From the NCBI RefSeq assembly GCF_037975245.1, contig NC_092579.1, positions 4,304,001 to 4,368,000 on the forward strand: a stretch of 64,000 bases of DNA, in the 5' to 3' direction. The position numbers and the translations under genes are program-made. The notes under the pieces are model-generated. The model saw only the letters and a list, made by a program, of their open reading frames with translations. It did no database searches and had not been told where the DNA came from. Source of the stretch: Apostichopus japonicus (taxonomy: Eukaryota > Echinodermata > Holothuroidea > Aspidochirotida > Stichopodidae). Positions 1 to 10,990 of this stretch are shown here, piece by piece (position 1 is the first letter of the stretch; every line of letters begins with the position of its first letter).

Positions 1-264
1 TTAGCCTGGAAAATGTATGTATGTATGTATGTATATGTGATCTTCCCACAAGCAGGAACTCGCGAAAGAAGCCATGGAGGCTTATAGACTCGCAAGCTGA
101 CCGAAGCCAATCTCTCGGCACACATCCATTTAACGTCCATGTCGGGAAGTTGTTATTGAACAACACCCTTGCCAGACGACACACATTGCTGTCGGCGGGG
201 AATCGAACCGGGGATCTCATGACTGGGAGACGCCGGCGTTAACCACTAGGCTATACACTCCGCC
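1..264 (-). mobile_element. tRNA-derived SINE, family A, copy 1
   Basis: Read on the minus strand, the element begins near 264 with a tRNA-like head. It has an A-box-like 'TAGCCTAGTGGTTAAC' and a canonical B box 'GGTTCGATTCC' (around 200-210). A body of about 150 bp follows, and the element ends in a (CATA)n tail, seen on the plus strand as GTATGTATGTAT near positions 14-34. A diverged second copy lies at 3040-3286 in the same orientation, which supports a dispersed retroposon rather than a real tRNA gene. The short open frames here are not genes. The window edge may cut the tail. Confidence 0.75.
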
Positions 265-3039
265 GTGAATACAGCATTTGTTTCTTCAAGCCTACATGCC
301 ATATGAAATGATAGCAAATTTCACATTAGCTGGATCTCTCCATGACATTTCCCTTCACCCAATTTTATTTTTTTTATTCCCGCTGTCGAAATCGTTCCGA
401 CACAGCACACCATTTGCTCAGTTTGTTTTCTTATCATTCTTTCATTTCGATAAGAAACAATTGTGATTGCTTATCGCTATGAGTGTACCTTAATTGATTG
501 CTTATACTACAATTAACTTCAGCATGTTGACTAATTGTGAAATGTCTCTGCTGTTACTGGTTTGATAAAGAAGTTAGTGTGAAGAGCCCATCAACTGATC
601 CATTATCTGTCTGTTATCTGATATTAGTAAACAAGACTGTTGACACGGCTCTCATATATGAAAGTCAGTTACCAATGAAATCTGAGTGACACAAACAATC
701 TGGTACCGTTTCCCCTCTGTAGGTCAAACATAAAACTGGATAATGTTGACCATCCACACTCTATATGTAGACATAAGGGGGGTGGTGGAGGGGGGGTGCA
801 TTAGTGATGCAATCACTGTACCTAATTGGTAGAATACGGTTTGGAAAGGAAGTTAGTTTGATGGTGTTCCACTCGTTGCCGGTAGTTTTCATTTTGGAAT
901 ATGCCATTCGATAATAGGTTGGCGTCGAGTTTAACAATGGTGAAAGGTGGACTTAGGTTAGAGATTAATGATAATATAAAATAATATTAATTCACTATAT
1001 TAATATAGGTTAGTGATGTGAAGGTGTCGTTCTCAAAATAATTTGACATCAACAAAGCAACGACTGTTTTAGACTGTACAATATTAAGACAGACCCCTAC
1101 GTAATAGTGGAATATTCCGACCAGCTGCGAATGGGACATGATCCAGTTAGTGATATTAAGAAGAAATGCCATTCTGAGTAATTAACTCACAGTACATGCA
1201 GATAGAAAGAGCAAAGGGAGGGAAATGAAGGTAAAGTTTGCAGGTGAAAAGAACAATAGCCATTATCCCTAGCAATGTCTAACATGATGATACAATGACC
1301 ACAGGGTCTTATATAAATACCCTCGCATGAAATACACAATGACTCTATCCGTAAAACTCTCCTCTCCAATGCACTGAAATCTTTCATTGGACGAAAGATT
1401 TCAAGCGATATGACAAGAGGAATTAACGAGAAACATTCGAGTCGAGATGGAATGTAAACTAGCTTCAATTTCAATAATTATGATCCAGAATCTCTAGGCA
1501 CACTCATCAATCACCGTCCTATTTAAACACAAACGTCATCGCACCACGCTCATCTCTCTCTCTCTCCTTTCCTTTCTTCAACGATTATGGGGAGACTTTG
1601 GCTGCACTAATGAAAGATCTGGCAGAAAGTCAAATGAAGAAGTGACAATTTTTAACTTCCTCTCCCCCTCAAAAGTAGCAAAACAACATTTGTTTCGCTT
1701 TGTCGATGCTTATGAAAGGAACCCAAAGGATAAAAAAATCATCGGTTGGAAATTTTGATGTGAAAATTTCCAATTCAGACTTTCTGCAGATGAATGTTCA
1801 TGAGCCTGTCAGTCGGACGAGATGGAAAGGGGGAATAGGGTAAGATATCAGAGGAATACTATAAAGCAAGAGAAAGAGCTTATAGTCCTAGAGTACAGTA
1901 CATAACCAGATTTGAGTGGGTAAGAAAAACAATGAACAAGGGGTGCGAGAGCAGGGTAGGAGGAAGGGCGTCAATTACAGTCCCACTGCAGCTCAGGGTA
2001 TGGAGAACATATGCATTGTTTAAGATGTTATTGAAGAAGAGAAAGAGAAAATCGTTTGAGTGTCATGGGAACCTGTTTGTGATATTTATACAGACACAGA
2101 AGAAGTAAGAGCTGTGCAGGTTTATAAGCTTGCATTTCTAGTTCTTTGCTGAAAGACTTTCAGGAAATATATTAGGTCCTTTCCATATGCAAATTAATTA
2201 GCTCAACATCGATAAGAAAGTTTTAGTGTACTAATGAAAAGCAGTGCATATAATATAATATCTGTTGCGGTAGTATTAATGGCACGGAATCAGCTTAATT
2301 ATTAATAATCTCATTAGAAAACACAATAAATAATTAGTAAAATTTTAAGTACTTTATAGTTTATTATGCATATAGACTCTAGTTATAAATCAATAAAGCA
2401 CTCATCGTTATATAACGTTGACCAGTGTGAGATAACAACATATGTCCGTCAAGATATAGTTAGTTACTTTGTGTGCATTTCAAAAAGCAAGTAAGACACA
2501 AATCTCCCCTACTGTATTCACTCCAGAATTAAATGTATGCCGCAGATTTTGGATTCCTTGTTAGTTTCCCGAAAAGGTAAAACAATGGTGTGACTCTTAC
2601 CGACCTTTGACCACTATGCAAAGTCGACAATGACTTTAAAGTGGATTGCAAAGTCCGTAATTTACTATTACGGTTAGATTCATCCAACATGGCAGCATGG
2701 AAAAGCATTGTACTCAAAGCCAAAGCCAAAAGTGAAATTAATCTGGTCACAGATCCAGAACCTATGCATGCTAAGTTTTTCAATACCCCCCAAATTACCT
2801 TTCGGGGAAACATTTTATACTATAGTTTTGATTTGATAATTGCGACTTCCTCAACTAATATACAAGGGCGTAGACCTTTAAGGACCTTTCTTTGGGTTGG
2901 CCATTTTTGTACAAAGGTAATAAATGATGGAGATCTTTGATTCTACAAATGGCAATCAAGTTAGCCAGCTGTCCACGACAATGTGTTTATCATTGGAAGG
3001 CTCTGGATATTTCCCTTGTAACTATAACTTGTAATATAT
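265..3039. other. Non-coding sequence, no recognisable gene
   Basis: AT-rich sequence with only short open frames of no recognisable family. Low-complexity spots include a G-rich tract at about 777-798 and a short (TC)n run near 1553-1567. No convincing splice-bounded exon, RNA gene or transposon end was found. Confidence 0.5.
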
Positions 3040-3286
3040 GTGTATGTATGTACATGTATTTTAGATCCTCCTGCAAGCAGGAACTCGCGAAGAAGCCTCA
3101 TTGGCTTATCAAAGCCGCAAGCTGACCGAAGTCAGTCTCTTAGATTCATATTTAACGTCCATGATTATGAATTGTCAATTGTCAACAACTCTGTAACTGG
3201 ACGACATACATTAATCTTGGAGTGACTGGAACTGGGGACCTTATGATTGGAAGGCACCAGCATTAACCAATGAGCTGACTCTGAGC
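3040..3286 (-). mobile_element. tRNA-derived SINE, family A, copy 2 (diverged)
   Basis: Aligns along its length with the element at 1-264. Shared landmarks include 'GCAGGAACTCGCGAA', 'AAGCTGACCGAAG', 'TTTAACGTCCATG', and a GTATGTATGTAC tail at the left end. On the minus strand the tRNA-like head reads 'CAGCTCATTGGTTAATGC' (A-box region). The B box is degenerate ('CAGTTCCAGTCAC'), so this copy looks older than copy 1 and is unlikely to be transcribed by Pol III. Confidence 0.72.
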
Positions 3287-6200
3287 TAACAACATATAAA
3301 ACCAAACATCCAAGGGAAAAGCTTCATGACATAAAATTCTCAGTTGTTTCGGAAAACGTTTTACCTTACTTGAACAGGATTATGTTTTTGTCATTAAGTC
3401 ACATTTAACTCAATTCTCAAGAAACTATGGTATGACAATTAGGGAGAGTCTCAAATGTTAGAAGCAGCTGCAGTTCTCGGTCATTCTTCATGATACAAAC
3501 AACTTTAATTTTGTGTGATGTTTGCCTCACCATAAATTATTACCACTGCTACAGTTTTTTGTTTGATATCTGGCACTGTTCACAATTAAATAGGCAGGAT
3601 CGAGAGACTTTCATCCCAACCGAGGGAATGATATACAATGTGTTCTGACTTGGCCAATAACATTCCATCGTCTGGGAAAGAAAGAAAACAAATTGAACCT
3701 GAAATACTGAAGATCTTGTGTGCTCTCTCTCTCTCTCTCTCTCCCTGTCTGACTCTTCGCCACGCTCTTCATCTCGTTCCCACACTCCCAAGGGGGGAGG
3801 TATCACTACAAAGTGCAACTGACCAAGAATCGTAAAGCAAATACATAATTTGTTGGGCAACCGTGGCTATATAGCCATGAACCAAACGTAAATAATTGAA
3901 GATCGGTTAACTGGCGGGTCGGAACAAAATCAGTGCGATAACGCTCCCGGGGGACGCAATTTGGCTTTGAAGGAGGCCAAAAAGCAAGGAAATGAGGTGG
4001 AAAAAGAGAAAAAAAACTCCACATCCTCTAAGATTGTAACTTGGTAAAAGTTCATCTTTCAACTAATTTGAAAGAGATAAGTCATCAAGGTAAATAAATT
4101 TCAGGAGGGTTAAAATATTTAAATGTGAGAAAGGTTTTAAACATGGGACTGAATTAAAGCCTCAATTAAGGCTGAATATTTGACGAGTGTCAGTTAAAGT
4201 CTCATATGCATTCCAATATTACTGAAGGAGCTAGAGATGACCAAATGTTACGATATCAACCGTCTTTCCTTTTCTGTTATTTCAACTAATATGCAGTAAG
4301 CGATCACACAATCATGACAAGGTACGTATTATTTTCCTAACATTATGATTCCTGATCCACCGACAATCAAAATTTCACAACAAATATTCATGTTTTACCA
4401 ACAGTTCATTTTCAAAATATTATTAACTCAATAGGAATCAAATCTGCTCATTACTTCATTTCCCTCCTCCCAAACTCAGGAACAGCATGCTGTGGTACAT
4501 GAGTAAAGGGGGATTTGGTGGAGGGCAGGGAGGAAAGGGGAGGGCAGAGAAGGAAAGGGGAGGGCAGGGAGGACAGGGGGAGGACAGGGGAGGACAGGGG
4601 GAACCATGGTCCCCACCTCTCATCCTCATTCTCATTCGGAGGGGAAATGATTCCTTAAGTTCGCTGCTAGTCCTTCCATAAATGTTCATCGTCCAATATA
4701 CCAACATAAATTTGGGGAAATCACAGGGGGGGGGGGGAGAACAGCTCCTACTGAAGTCATCAGAAAACAGATATTATTTTTGCAATTTTTGACGTACCTC
4801 AGGGTCAACGATCAAACAAAACCTAACGACAGCCTTTATGTAGCCAGCCATTGTTGAACATTGCTATTGACAGCTCCTAATCATTCTTCAAATATTCTTA
4901 ATGGTGATTATCTTAAACTCTTGTCGATTCCATTCTTGCCTGTCTCATGTCTTCTAATCACCTCCCGCCCACCTAATCTCTCTTTTCCTATCTCCTCCCA
5001 TCCCCCCCCCACCCCCGACTATGTACAAGCCACGCAAAACCGAACATTCTCGGAAAGAGCGGAAGTGTTTTGCAATGGAGAGTCATAAATAACATCTTCA
5101 AATATCCAGGTCACACTATCAAACTCCAATATCCTCTCATATTTGAGTATACTGGTATCCCTGGGGGTAAATGGACCGCAGAACTTACAAAGGAGCATAA
5201 AAATACTACTTTAGTGTGATCACATATATACCTGCAGTGATGTACAGTACCTTTCTGCGAGCAAAACGGAACAAAGCTTTAAAGAATTTTAAAAAAAAGA
5301 AAATTGGTATAGTTATGAACAACATATCCAGCGACCTTCTATATACAAGGCTCGCTCCCGCATAGCTGGAATAGCTCGCATAGCAAAACCCTGAATAGTG
5401 TGAAATCAAAGTTGACAATCGCCACGCTGTCTAACAGAGCCTCACCATGGAGTAACCCTACGGAGATGGGGAGTTCACTAATAAAAAACATCCTATCTGG
5501 AAGGGGTATAGCCACTTCAAAACAAAATGTCCGTGTCAGTTCTGGGTTTGCGCCGGCGGCAGCGTAAGAGACAGATGATGCAAGGCCACGAATCAACGGA
5601 GGACTGTTCAGGAGGAAGATGGAGCGACGATGCCCTGAGCCGGACAGAGTACTACAAAGGATTTCAAGGTTGATGAAAGTCCACAGAGGAACATTCTATA
5701 AACCTCCCTCTAGGATGTGTATATATATAGATATGTAACAACTGCAGCAAAACCTTTAATGTATAGAATAAGCAGAAGGTATATAATGATATGAACCGTG
5801 TGAAATAAATAAAATAAAATAATTATTAGAAACAGCTCAACAAGTTCCTGATCAAGAGATTGCTACAAACTGATCAATGAAGATAATTTCAAGTTAAGAG
5901 GTATTTTTTTTACTATCTTCTGTTTTTAACTGTTGATTTGATTTGGTTATTCAAAATGTTTGACTTGTGCCAGCAAGTTGTGTAATCATGCATGAACAAT
6001 GAGGGTCTGTTCAAATTTATCATGATTAGGGTTCAGGTTCTGCTTTGGGGGATTCGCTTTTTTCCCCCATTTTTCTTATCAAATAGTTGTACTTTTTCAA
6101 TAGCCCACTTAAATTTAAAATTTTAGACATAAAAGGGTACATTCTGAGGTATTATGTAGGTTATAAATTAGGTCAATAATAACACCCAACTTTGTGCTAA

Positions 6201-8448
6201 TAGCTACATTATATCTTGTGTGGGGATTTTGTGGAGTTGTTTGAGCTTGTGTGGAGATGTGTGGGGGGTGTACTAATCCCCCTCCCTCTTCCTACACCTC
6301 AAAATTATATCAACATACAGTCATGAGCTTATTTCATGCCCTATAGGGCAAGAATTTCCCTCAGCCTCCCCCAGCTTACTACATTTCACCCAACTTCCCA
6401 AACCCAAAATGCCCACCCCATCCCATACCACGATATTGCCCTTTTGTCGCAAAGCAGTTTAAAGATTATTCAACATGCAATAACAACACAGTACGTCATG
6501 CTTACAAATCACTGTGTTTATGCAAATCAAGCCAGAAGTTAACTTGACCTTTGACAAAACTGTTCTTTCACAAAAAGTTACCCATCATGATAGATCTGAC
6601 ATCAGTGAATGTAACTTGCAAATTTTGTTTGCCACAAAAACTGGTCCCTTCCCTCAATTCAAAGAGTTGACATAACTTGAATAACCATTGGTGGAGGCAA
6701 TCACTGTTAAGATGATGACTCAGTACAAATTCCCTAACAAAATTGATCACATATGTTTATATTAAGCCTATACACTTATATGCATAGTACACGTATACCA
6801 AAATAAGCAGCGACCGTCTGTTCATGGTTTATAACTAATCAAGCCAAAAGAAGCCAATTCACCTCAGAGCTATACAAAGATACTGCATTATAGTAATGCT
6901 CTTTCAAGCTCACCCATAATTCAAATGATTACAAACAAATATGGAGAAATTACCTACAGATGCCTTCCTTCATTCCATATTAACTTTGGCATACTTTGTT
7001 ACCATGGCAACACAGCTCCACTGGCTCTCTCTCTGTTAATGACTAGACACGTGCAGCTGACTGCATGCATGCACAGTCAATACAACAGTTGTAGACATGC
7101 GGCAGAATGTATGAAGTTACTATAGGTATAGCTGCAGTTCACGCACATTAAGACTGAACGTGTGTCTACTGTCTGACTTGTAGTGTATTATAGCCCAAAA
7201 CAATATACGACATGACTGGGATGACAAAAATCTAATAAGTTAGCTTCAAATATTTCAAGCCGTTTTTTGATATTTCTATCAGTACTGTTTGAGTATCTAA
7301 GGATTGCAATCTTTCTCTCTCTCTTAATTAAAGAAAGACACACAGAATGGGATTCTTCTATTAATTGTTTCATAAGATATTTCGATCAAGGTGAAAAAGG
7401 ACATAAGAAGAATTCCCCTTCTTCAGAAAAGTTCAGATTCCCTGAAAACACAAGTTCTAGGTCTATATACTTTTAAATACTAATAACATTACACTTTTAA
7501 GCCGAATAAATTATTTTGTATCCCTAAATATCCTAACCCAATCATCTAGTTTAGTCCTCCCAAAATATCTATGAAGATGCATGAAGCTCAGAAAATTCAT
7601 GTTTGCCAACTTGTATAAAGAGTCTTTTATAACTCTAATGCAGACTGTGAATTTCTGTACAAGTGTAAAAGCTGCATGCGAAATAAATATATATATTTTG
7701 AATTACTAATCGTTTGCTGCTCGTTTTTTCAACAGTATATGAAACGTTTTTTCACTGAAAATGAGAAAAATTCCATTGCAATGAACCTGTACTTCCAGGA
7801 CTGTCAAATAATTTGCCAAAAAAATTTTTCTTCTTACTTAGGTCAGCCAAAAAAATTCTGTTCTTCTCTTTTGACTGTGTAAACTGATGACTAACAAGAC
7901 TACCGAGACGTCATCAGATCTGATGGGAAGCTCGAATGAAATTAATGAAACGCAATACATCAAAGATATGAAGCATGATCAATTAATCAATTGCATTAGT
8001 CCAGCTACTTGCATATCTGGATATCAGATGACAGCTGTTTATTGGTTGGTCAACACAGCAGAGAGCCCTGGCACACTCACTTTCTCTGCCTTAAAATTTG
8101 CACACTTCCCTCTGACACCATTTAATGGGCCGTTCATTTAAAGTTTAACGAGCCACTTTACTGTTTGGGTGAGAGTGTCACCCTAGGGGAACGGCAGTAA
8201 GTGAAAGGCTTTAAAAAAGTAAAAAAAGGTAATTTAGAAATTGGACACATGGTTGCTTTATTATGGAGGCAAAGAGATATGATGATGCTATAGTGCTGAG
8301 ACTTTGAGCAACAAATGAAATACTTCCTTGAACTTTTAGGCGTGTATATTACTGACAGCCGGAAGTAACATAAATCCATCAATGACCTCAATCAAACTTA
8401 CAAAGTAATTAATTATTATGTCATTTTATAATTAATTAACGATATACG
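3287..8448. other. Non-coding sequence with simple repeats
   Basis: No gene recognised. It holds a (CT)n microsatellite (about 3719-3744), a G-rich minisatellite (4507-4602, listed separately), a G run near 4727-4738, a C run at about 5003-5018, and a GC-richer patch at 5515-5645. That patch contains a 48-codon plus-strand frame starting at 5528, rich in Arg/Lys/Asp, with no recognisable homology and only a weak GT donor downstream. Confidence 0.5.
4507..4602 (+). repeat. Purine-rich G-tract minisatellite
   Basis: Irregular units of the type GGGGAGGACAGG / GGGGAGGGCAGG repeat on the plus strand. At least eight runs of four or more G occur within about 95 bp. Such a strand could form G-quadruplexes. 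The overlapping open frames on both strands are by-products of the composition. Confidence 0.75.
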
Positions 8449-8575
8449 AGCAAAGAAATTTATGGCTACAACAGAATTTCGAACCAGTGACCTCTGGGTG
8501 GCAAGTCCAGCAGTCTGCCAACTGAGCTATCCAGCCCTTAGCTGGTGGCAATCCCTACATAGCAATTTCTTTGCT
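8449..8575 (-). repeat. tRNA-like core bounded by short inverted repeats, copy 1
   Basis: The ends are inverted copies of 'AGCAAAGAAATT' (8449-8460 and the complement at 8564-8575). Between them, on the minus strand, is a 73-nt tRNA-shaped sequence: A box 'TAGCTCAGTTGGCAGA', an anticodon arm of roughly the right length (a TGC triplet can be read in the loop), and B-like 'GGTTCGAAATT'. The acceptor ends pair only imperfectly and the T-arm is weak, so this is a tRNA-derived repeat rather than a working tRNA. A second copy lies at 17099-17537, interrupted by a MITE. Confidence 0.65.
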
Positions 8576-9699
8576 GCAAGGGCAACGGTTAGAAGCCACA
8601 GTACCTTGCATACAGTGTTACCAGAGTTCAGGCCCCAAGTTTCAGTTGAATACAACCCAGACAGCGACAGGGAAGGGATTTCATGAGAAATTCAGTTTTT
8701 TTTTCAAATATGTTATTAATTTACAAGCATACGCAAATTATCATGAGTAGGTCTAAATGCAAATGGCAATCCTGTCAAAGCCACTGATTAGCTATGATGT
8801 TTTAATTCAGGCAATTAAGAGAAACGTATGCTATAACGTCTTGACATAGCGATTCGATGCTTCATTAAGGAACATGAACCCTTCAAAGACGTAACCATGC
8901 AGTATAGGTAGAGCTGTAGACACACTCGAAGAAAGCAAAAGATATTGGCTTGTAAAATAAATAGTGGAGGGTGGGCGCATATTAGTTTGCGACTTGCTTG
9001 CACATAGGGTAACACCAGCTTGTGCAGCTTTGCTTCTTCAACTTATTTTCGACTATTTTAGGAGTATTTATTCATTACAAATATACTACATATATACTAT
9101 ATATTTTTTAAGGTATTAATCTATGCCACCTATAATCTATCTTGCTAGTATCTGCAGTATTATGAACTTATGCTGTATAAATATAATTTGACCAAAGTGT
9201 TTCACCATAAATCTTAAAACTTGTAATAAACTTTTTCCAAAGCTCAAAACCAACAATTAACTCATATTTAAATTCTTTCTTGTATCAAAGCAATATACTA
9301 TATTTTTGTACAATACATGCACTAATAACAACTTGAATAACAAAGTAATTTATTTTCATATGACTGCTTTTTATGGCGGCTGTTCATCACATTCAAATGC
9401 AGAAATTAAGTGTATATTGCCTACCCACACCATTTCTCTAGCTGACAAATATATTTTTCCTGATGGTTCAAGATAAAAGAAAATTGATTAGTGATTAGAT
9501 ACTGTTTCAAGTGGTTTAATATCTACTCTACTTTCCATGCATTCCAATTTTTTTTTTTAAAGAGGAACAGTTACACGAAAATTGAGTTTACTGATTTCAT
9601 GGTACCAGAGCAATAATAGCACATTGGTATATTTCATATGTTACTTGTATATACATGAAAAGTTTCTTTTGCATGCATTTAAAAGTAATATTAATCATA
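8576..9699. other. Non-coding sequence, nothing recognised
   Basis: AT-rich sequence with no exon-like frame, transposon terminus or RNA gene that I can support. It includes short AT-rich palindromic stretches near 9075-9105. Confidence 0.5.
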
Positions 9700-9962
9700 A
9701 AAATAATAATCAGCAGTTATTTTTACGATGCTAAAATGAACACAAATGTGGGAGAAACCCGCAGGTGCTTATGGATTACAACTTACATGTTGGGTGGCTT
9801 CCAATTCAACATTTTGACTCAAATTTGGAATCTTTTCAATTTAGAAAGTCATTTCATATGGGAAAAGCATAGATTGCTCTTGGATGAAAAACCTATGAAC
9901 CTCCTGATTGCTAAGCCTTGTTGCTTCAAATGCCACCCCCTTTATCCACTTGGCAATAGCAC
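9700..9962 (-). mobile_element. tRNA-derived SINE, family B, minus-strand copy lacking part of its promoter
   Basis: The reverse complement aligns with the element at 37296-37600. Shared blocks include 'GGTGGCATT', 'AAGGCTTAGCAATC', 'AGGTTTTTCATC', 'GAGCAATCTA', 'TTCTAAATTGAAAAGATTCC', 'GTTGTAATCCATAAG' and 'TAAAAATAACTGC'. Relative to that copy, about 31 nt just after 'AGGTTC' are missing, which removes most of the B-box region. The overlapping 121-codon open frame at 9655-10020 is a by-product of the repeat and has no family resemblance. Confidence 0.7.
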
Positions 9963-10760
9963 CGGTATATTCATTTTATATACCCGTACAACATGTATTT
10001 TACCTAAAGGTGCACCTTAACTAATACTTTTGTCTTTTAAATTTATCTGGTTGACTCTTACTTCCCTAAGTACTGATTTGATCTCCCTTCCTCATTCACA
10101 GATTCCCCCCTCCCCCCATAACCCCCACTTAGACGACCTACCAAACTGGAACAAAGTTCAGCAGTAACTTCCTGGATTGATCCCCGGGGTCTGATGGTCA
10201 CCACATCCAATCGCATAATTCATTCCCTACATATCGAAGGAACTTTCCAAAGTTAGGTAGCGGATCATATATATATAACACAGAGAGTTCCAGGGTTTGG
10301 TGATGGGAGAAGAGCGGTTTGACAAAGTAGTGAAAAACAAATTTGATTGTTATCAACTTTTAGAGGTATTGTTAGAGCATTGGGGAAAAGACCACTTTAA
10401 CTATTAAAACACTAAAGTGTCCACTATTAACCAAGTTCTTCATTTTGGGTTCTATCTTTCTTTCTAAATTCTGCAACAGTTTAGTACAACAACAACAAAA
10501 ACATGAGTTGATATGGGAAATGCATGCATGCATTTACTCTTGGATACCTTTCAAAGATGCATTAATTGGGCATGTGGGAGATTACAATAAAACAGTAGAG
10601 TAGTCGTAATACCTCATCATCACTGGATACTAGTAAACTAATTGTAATCCTATAAATTCACAACAGTGAGCTAAATCAAACAAGCAGGTTCAAAGATCTC
10701 AATCTGCTGCAGGTTCGGTAAACTGTAGGTACTCCAGTTGTCGCTAGGAGACAGAATATG
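9963..10760. other. Non-coding sequence, nothing recognised
   Basis: No gene or mobile element recognised. There is a C-rich tract around 10105-10130. Confidence 0.45.
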
Positions 10761-10990
10761 GTATGCTTAAAGTATAATATATATAGCACCACAAATACAT
10801 GTATGCTTAATGTATAATATATAGCACCACAAATAGATGTATGCTTAAAGTATAATATATAGCACCACAAATACATGTATGCTTAAATTATACTATATAG
10901 CAACACAAATACATGTATGCTAAATGTAAAATATATAGCACCACAAATACATGTATGCTTTATGTATAATATATAGCACCACAAATACAT
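10761..10990. repeat. Tandem array, six units of 38 bp
   Basis: Units start with GTATGCTT(A/T)A and end with CACAAATACAT. Boundaries are 10761-10800 (40 bp, with an extra AT), 10801-10838, 10839-10876, 10877-10914, 10915-10952 and 10953-10990. Units differ by a few substitutions but keep their length almost exactly, indicating a fairly recent expansion. The reverse-strand open frame through it is an artefact of the period. Confidence 0.9.

Noticed and set aside
8462-8540. Functional tRNA-Ala(TGC) gene on the minus strand
   Set aside because: The acceptor and T stems pair poorly, and the sequence is part of a two-copy dispersed repeat.
10676-10876. Minus-strand 66-codon frame with repeated MYLWCYILYF-type motif
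   Set aside because: It is the translation of the 38-bp tandem array. The repetition is DNA-level; a 38-bp period does not preserve frame, so it is not a protein repeat.
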